A stretch of 21,065 bases of DNA, taken from contig CAJTXL010000040.1 in NCBI GenBank assembly GCA_910583525.1, positions 1 through 21,065 on the forward strand, given 5' to 3'. Within the stretch, counting starts at the first letter, position 1. Every line of letters starts with the position of its first letter. The notes beneath the pieces are model-generated. The model was not told the DNA's origin. It saw only the letters and a program-made list of their open reading frames with translations, and did not search any database. This DNA is from an uncultured Muribaculaceae bacterium (GTDB taxonomy: Bacteria; Bacteroidota; Bacteroidia; Bacteroidales; Muribaculaceae). A program made the position numbers and the translations under genes. This document shows, one piece after another, positions 17,241-21,065 of this stretch.

Positions 17241-18239
17241 CTACATTATGCGCACGCTTTTGTGGCGGTGCCTGTTCTTCTCTCCGAGGTTCAGTTTGAC
17301 GCTGTAGCCGATAAAAACTTCATGACTGCCCGACGATGCCTGCCTTATGGCCGAGGTGGCGTATTCGTAGCTGTAGCCTATGAAAAAGTTTTTGATGTCG
17401 GCCGACAATGTGGCAATCACGGCATCATTCCAACGGTAACCGACGCCGACCGAGAACATCTTGCGATAGCGCGCCCTGGCCGTAAGTTCACCCGTCGTGA
17501 AACCGAAATCGGACTTCACCAAAAGAGAAGGTGCTATTTCAAACAACGTGTTTTTTATCGGAATATTGCATCCTGCCGTGAAATATAGCGTGCGCCGTGC
17601 CTGAAACTGGTATTTGCGTTCCGAGGATGTTTCCGAGCCGCCGGCGGCGCTCTCTGCATTCATGGTGATTGTCGGGGATGTGAGGTGTGTGCACGACACG
17701 CCGGCATAGAACCATTTGTGTGTGTACCATACTCCTGCGGCAAGGTCGAATGCGGTACCGTGGATGTCGCTTGTGGGTATGGCGTCGTCGGTTCCTTCGT
17801 GATAATCATCATCGTCAGGGATATACACTTCAGAGCCTTTGAAAGCCTGGTCGTAGAACCCGAGCTGAAGGCCGAAACTCCACCGGCCACCAAGCTTATT
17901 GAGGCTGTATGCAATCTGGGCACCCATATTCAGCGATTTGTAAAGACCAATGCTCTCCTGCCCTACGTTGACGCCCACGCCAAGACGGTGCTTGCCGAGT
18001 TTGAAAGGCATGTCGGCTACGCCGAGGAATGTACGCGGCGCATTGTCGATGCCGAGCCATTGCAGCCTGGCGCCGCCCCGGATACGGACAAAGTCGGTCA
18101 TTCCGATTGCCGACGGGTTGTAGAACGACGGCACTTCGTAATATTGGGCGAGTTGGGCATCGGTCTGAGCCTTCAAGGCATGCGGAAGCAGTGCCACAAG
18201 GACAGATACGCCGATGATAGACAATATACGCAATTTCAT
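17241..18239 (-). CDS. porP: T9SS outer-membrane protein of the PorP/SprF family
   Basis: This encodes 332 residues from the ATG at 18237-18239, where the signal peptide MKLRILSIIGVSVLVALLPHALKAQ begins. An in-frame ATG 10 codons upstream would overlap porT by 26 bases and place polar residues first. The mature start AQLAQYYEVPSFYNPSAIG is the PorP/SprF family motif. The rest alternates hydrophobic/polar strands with aromatic residues, as expected for an outer-membrane beta barrel (for example FFIGYSYEYATSAIR, HEVFIGYSVKLNL). Family members associate with the translocon or with GldKN rings, and some serve a particular cargo. Because this copy sits directly upstream of gldKLMN, it is more likely the core PorP than a cargo-dedicated SprF. 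It begins 4 bases after the porT stop. Confidence 0.93.
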   Translation of the reverse strand: MKLRILSIIGVSVLVALLPHALKAQTDAQLAQYYEVPSFYNPSAIGMTDFVRIRGGARLQWLGIDNAPRTFLGVADMPFKLGKHRLGVGVNVGQESIGLYKSLNMGAQIAYSLNKLGGRWSFGLQLGFYDQAFKGSEVYIPDDDDYHEGTDDAIPTSDIHGTAFDLAAGVWYTHKWFYAGVSCTHLTSPTITMNAESAAGGSETSSERKYQFQARRTLYFTAGCNIPIKNTLFEIAPSLLVKSDFGFTTGELTARARYRKMFSVGVGYRWNDAVIATLSADIKNFFIGYSYEYATSAIRQASSGSHEVFIGYSVKLNLGEKNRHRHKSVRIM

Positions 18240-18243
18240 GGCG

Positions 18244-18966
18244 TCACTCGAAATAGAAGGTGAGCACAATCATCTTCGACGTGGCCTTTGCCACCGATTG
18301 CGTGAATTTATATTTCAAGGGGTCATCGACAAGGTCGGGCCTGTCATGCACAAGCACATCGGTAAGTCCGAAACAGAATTTGATTTCAGGATTGAGCTTG
18401 AAATAAGGCAGATAGAAGTCGCACCCAAAGCCGATGGTAAGATAGACGTCTGTGGTATTCAGCTGAAAAAAGTCGCTGCGTTTCTTGGTAACGTCGAAAG
18501 CCGGCATCACACCACCGACCACATAGGGGCGTGCGTTGCGGTATCGCACAGCGGCAAATTTGAGGTCGACAGGCAGAACGACAAACGCCGATTTTATGTT
18601 TTGCCTCTCGGTAGCTCCGCTGAGCCATTCGCGCATGGTCACGTCACGGCTGCCGAAATACAGTCCCGGCGACACCCGCAAAGAAAAGTAGCTGTTGAGC
18701 CGCAAATCAAAAAGGCCGTTTACACAAAAACCGGGTTGGTAATCCGGCTGCTCCATGCGCCACTGCTCGCCGTTGTCGGTAATGAAGCCGTTGTGGGTGA
18801 AATGTATACCCGAAGTGAAGGCTCCTACAGAAAATCCGAGATGCCAGCGCCGCAAATCTGCATACGGGCGGTTCTGTACCTTGTCGTTGAACGTACGCGC
18901 AGATGCCGGCATCGCCGAAACGACACTCGCAAGGATTATAAAAAGCAATATCTTAAAGTGCTTCAT
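18244..18966 (-). CDS. porT: T9SS biogenesis protein PorT (outer-membrane beta-barrel family)
   Basis: This encodes 240 residues from the ATG at 18964-18966, giving a signal peptide MKHFKILLFIILASVVSAMPASA. An ATG seven codons earlier is possible but would add a second hydrophobic stretch before the Lys. The mature N-terminus NRPYADLRRWHLGFSVG (about 32-48) is characteristic of PorT/SprT. The rest is beta-strand-rich with aromatic girdle residues, typical of an 8-stranded outer-membrane barrel, and ends in a phenylalanine-rich strand (LTFYFE). PorT is required for T9SS function, probably in outer-membrane assembly or stability of the system. It lies 28 bases after the lipid kinase gene and 4 bases before porP. 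Confidence 0.92.
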   Translation of the reverse strand: MKHFKILLFIILASVVSAMPASARTFNDKVQNRPYADLRRWHLGFSVGAFTSGIHFTHNGFITDNGEQWRMEQPDYQPGFCVNGLFDLRLNSYFSLRVSPGLYFGSRDVTMREWLSGATERQNIKSAFVVLPVDLKFAAVRYRNARPYVVGGVMPAFDVTKKRSDFFQLNTTDVYLTIGFGCDFYLPYFKLNPEIKFCFGLTDVLVHDRPDLVDDPLKYKFTQSVAKATSKMIVLTFYFE

Positions 18967-18994
18967 CAACAATATTAACGCAAGCACACCGATT

Positions 18995-19975
18995 TTATTG
19001 CGCTTTTCCGGGCAACAGATGCCTCAAAGCAAGACCAAAGTCTCGCATGAACAAGGCCGCCGGCGTCAGAACCGGCCTGAAACGCGTCTCTTTGGTCGGG
19101 GCAAAAAGCTTGAGCGCACCCGGCCGACAGCACACGTCTATTTCGGTAGGCATCTGCAAGGCGTCGCCGTCGATATGCGCCGCCCCTGCGGTCTTGCGTA
19201 TGATACGCGCCTGCCTCGTGCGTATGGTATCGACGAAAGCCGTCTTCCTTATCAGACCAGTAAGCATATCGACGCCCATAAGAGCCTGTGTAAAGAAATT
19301 TCCGGCATGTACGATGGTGATGTCGAGCTCGCCGTCGGTTATCGACGCCTGCGGAGCTATGAATGCGTTGTTGCCGTACTGCGAGGCATTGCATACCACA
19401 ACGAGGAAAGCCCTCTCGGTAAGCACCTGCCCGTTGACTTCTATCACATACTCCTCGGGGGAAAATTTGATGTATTCGTTTATGGCGTTCTTCAAGTACA
19501 TCATCACGCCACGGCGGCGTTCACGCGCGCACCGCTCGCTCACGGCGGCATCGAAGCCGACACCGAAAGTACAGAAAAACGGCACATCGTTGGCGACGCC
19601 GTAGTCGGCGTCTATTATATTGTTCTCTGCGATGACCTTGAGCGAACGGTCTATATCGACAGGGATGCTGATATGCCTGGCAAGACCGTTGCCCGACCCC
19701 GTCGGTATTATGCCGAGGGCTGTCTGCGAACCGGCCAGCGCCGAAGCTATTTCGTTGACGGTGCCGTCACCGCCGCAGGCCAACACCGCATAGCGGCCGT
19801 CGGCAGCGGCTTGGGCGGCAAGGTCGTGTCCGTGCCCCGGAGAGTTTGTGAACATGATATCGAAATCGAAGCCCATCAATTCCATCTTTCGATAAAGATG
19901 GGGCACGATTCGATGCTTGGCCACAGTCCCCGAAGCCGGATTGACAATCAGCAGATATTTATTGCCCGAAGACAT
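18995..19975 (-). CDS. Diacylglycerol kinase family lipid kinase (YegS/DgkB-like)
   Basis: This encodes a 326-residue soluble DAGK-catalytic-domain protein. The N-terminus LLIVNPASGT, the nucleotide-binding GGDGTVNE (68-75) and PTGSGNGLAR (91-100) define the fold. The C-terminal domain has ASITDGELDITIV and a late HIDGDALQMP, both typical of the family. Members phosphorylate diacylglycerol, phosphatidylglycerol or sphingoid lipids; the substrate here cannot be read from sequence. The ATG overlaps the prfB stop by one base (TGATG), suggesting translational coupling. It is followed by porT after 19 bases to the earliest start or 28 to the preferred one. Its role in the T9SS neighbourhood is unknown. 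It may simply be an operon passenger. Confidence 0.93.
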   Translation of the reverse strand: MSSGNKYLLIVNPASGTVAKHRIVPHLYRKMELMGFDFDIMFTNSPGHGHDLAAQAAADGRYAVLACGGDGTVNEIASALAGSQTALGIIPTGSGNGLARHISIPVDIDRSLKVIAENNIIDADYGVANDVPFFCTFGVGFDAAVSERCARERRRGVMMYLKNAINEYIKFSPEEYVIEVNGQVLTERAFLVVVCNASQYGNNAFIAPQASITDGELDITIVHAGNFFTQALMGVDMLTGLIRKTAFVDTIRTRQARIIRKTAGAAHIDGDALQMPTEIDVCCRPGALKLFAPTKETRFRPVLTPAALFMRDFGLALRHLLPGKAQ

Positions 19976-21065
19976 CAGTCCGCGTTTTCTTTTTCAGAAA
20001 ATTCCATAAGGTAGGCCTTGATGAAGTCATCAAGGTCGCCGTCCATCACGGCACCGACATCGGACGTCTGGTAATTGGTGCGGTGGTCTTTCACACGGCG
20101 GTCGTCGAACACATAGCTCCGTATCTGAGAGCCCCATTCGATTTTCTTTTTGCCGGCCTCCACTTTTGCCTGCTCTGCCATGCGGTGCTCAAGCTCCTTG
20201 GCATACAGTATCGAACGCAGCTGGCGCAGTGCGTTTTCTTTGTTCTTGGGCTGGTCGCGGGTCTCAGTGTTCTCGATGAGGATTTCTTCTTTCTCACCGG
20301 TGTAGGGGTCGGTGAACTGGTAGCGCAGGCGCACGCCCGACTCCACTTTGTTGACGTTCTGTCCGCCGGCTCCGCCCGAACGGAAGGTGTCCCACGACAG
20401 CAATGCCGGCTCGACCTTTACTTCGATGGTGTCGTCGACCAGAGGTGTTACGAACACAGAGGCGAACGAGGTCATGCGCTTGCCCTGGGCATTGTAGGGC
20501 GACACTCTGACAAGACGGTGCACACCGTTCTCGCTCTTGAGGAAGCCGTATGCGAAATCGCCCTCGATGTTGAGCGTGCAGCTCTTGATGCCGGCTTCGT
20601 CGCCGTCGAGAAGGTTTGCCACCGACAGTTTATATCCGTGGTCTTCGGCCCAGCGCATATACATGCGCATCAGCATCGAAGCCCAATCCTGGCTCTCTGT
20701 ACCTCCGGCTCCCGAGTTGATTTTCAGCACTGCGCTCATGACATCGCCTTCGCTACGCAGCATGTTGCGCAGTTCAAGGTCTTCGAGCAGCTTGTATGCG
20801 TGCGAATATGCCTGGTCGACCTCAGCCTCGGTGACGATTTCCTCTTTGTAGAAATCCAATGAGAGCTTCAGCTCGTCGACGGCGCCTTCAAGTTCATTGT
20901 AGTCGCTTATCCATTTTTGCAGCTCCTTGATTTTTTTCATCTGTTTCTGCGCGGCTTCTGCGTTTTCCCAAAAACCGTCGGCCATTGTGCGGAGCTGTTC
21001 TTCTTCGACAGCTATTTTCTTCCCGTCGATGTCAAAGATACCTCCTCAGCGCAAGCATACGCTCA
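19975..21065 (-). CDS. prfB: Peptide chain release factor 2, made through a programmed +1 frameshift; 5' end outside window
   Basis: Release factor 2 recognises UAA/UGA and hydrolyses peptidyl-tRNA. The main frame reads 21033-19975; the upstream short frame is 21065-21035 and runs off the window edge. Reading the zero frame gives ERMLALRRYL, then a TGA (21034-21032). Skipping the T at 21034 continues as DIDGKKIAVEEEQLRT and joins MADGFWENA. The catalytic GGQ lies in SGGAGGQNVNKVES, and the decoding loop reads HRLVRVSPYNAQGKR. The coiled-coil N-terminal domain is present, and the C-terminus ends AYLMEFSEKENAD. Annotation that starts at the ATG at 20985 would miss the real N-terminus. Frameshifting makes RF2 autoregulatory: low RF2 pauses at UGA and raises RF2 synthesis. 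The stop overlaps the lipid kinase start. Confidence 0.96.
21031..21046 (-). promoter_or_regulatory. prfB: prfB programmed +1 ribosomal frameshift site
   Basis: On the minus strand the site reads AGGAGG (21046-21041), TAT, CTT (21037-21035), TGA (21034-21032), C. This has every element of the classical RF2 site: an internal Shine-Dalgarno-like AGGAGG three bases before the slippery CTT, an in-frame TGA, and the unfavourable C after it. The internal AGGAGG is notable because genes in this genome do not use Shine-Dalgarno sequences for initiation. Confidence 0.95.

Noticed and set aside
18755..20014. A 419-codon plus-strand open frame opposite porT and the lipid kinase gene.
   Set aside because: It crosses two real genes and their intergenic gap, with Arg/His-rich composition typical of antisense translation.
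1..21065. Search for mobile elements, CRISPR arrays, tRNA/rRNA genes, and phage or defence genes.
   Set aside because: None was seen. All long frames are assigned to housekeeping, T9SS or secreted-protein genes, and no repeat-spacer pattern or transposase motif is present.

Overview
The window looks like core chromosome of a T9SS-positive member of the Bacteroidota, most likely order Bacteroidales (a Muribaculaceae-like gut lineage fits best, but this is inference). The reasons are the complete set of type IX secretion (T9SS) core genes, two large secreted proteins with T9SS-type C-terminal sorting domains, start codons without Shine-Dalgarno sequences, and promoter-like elements matching the Bacteroidota -7 consensus TAnnTTTG. 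All genes lie on the minus strand except the first one, so the window is described below from right to left, in the direction of transcription.

Right end (21065 to about 18995): prfB (release factor 2) enters from outside the window, carrying the classical +1 programmed frameshift site. Its stop overlaps the start of a diacylglycerol/lipid kinase gene by one base (TGATG). Middle right (18966 to 11898): porT, porP/sprF, gldK, gldL, gldM and gldN follow with short gaps. Together they encode an outer-membrane biogenesis factor, an outer-membrane component, the lipoprotein ring (GldK/GldN) and the inner-membrane proton-driven motor (GldL/GldM) of the T9SS. ispE (isoprenoid precursor synthesis) follows 24 bases after gldN and probably shares the transcript.

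Centre (10892 to 9126): grpE and dnaJ form a two-gene chaperone unit, with a good -7 element upstream and a GC-rich hairpin downstream.

Left (8794 to 1387): two tandem genes, 10 bases apart, encode exported multidomain proteins: an M6-family metalloprotease of 949 residues and a 1515-residue mosaic of fibronectin-III and cleaved-adhesin-like domains. Both end in T9SS sorting domains, so they are probable clients of the machinery encoded about 3-9 kb away. In both, an adhesin-like jelly-roll domain appears to be inserted inside a fibronectin-III fold. A promoter-like element lies about 170 bases upstream, and a 17-bp perfect hairpin closes the unit.

Far left: a small DUF488/YeaO-like gene runs convergently with the 3' half of an ettA-type ABC-F ATPase gene, the only plus-strand gene. 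The two are separated by one hairpin with T-runs on both sides. I saw no mobile element, CRISPR array, tRNA or rRNA. I did not find a clearly undescribed system. The least ordinary parts are the tandem secreted protease/adhesin pair and details of the T9SS and prfB genes.
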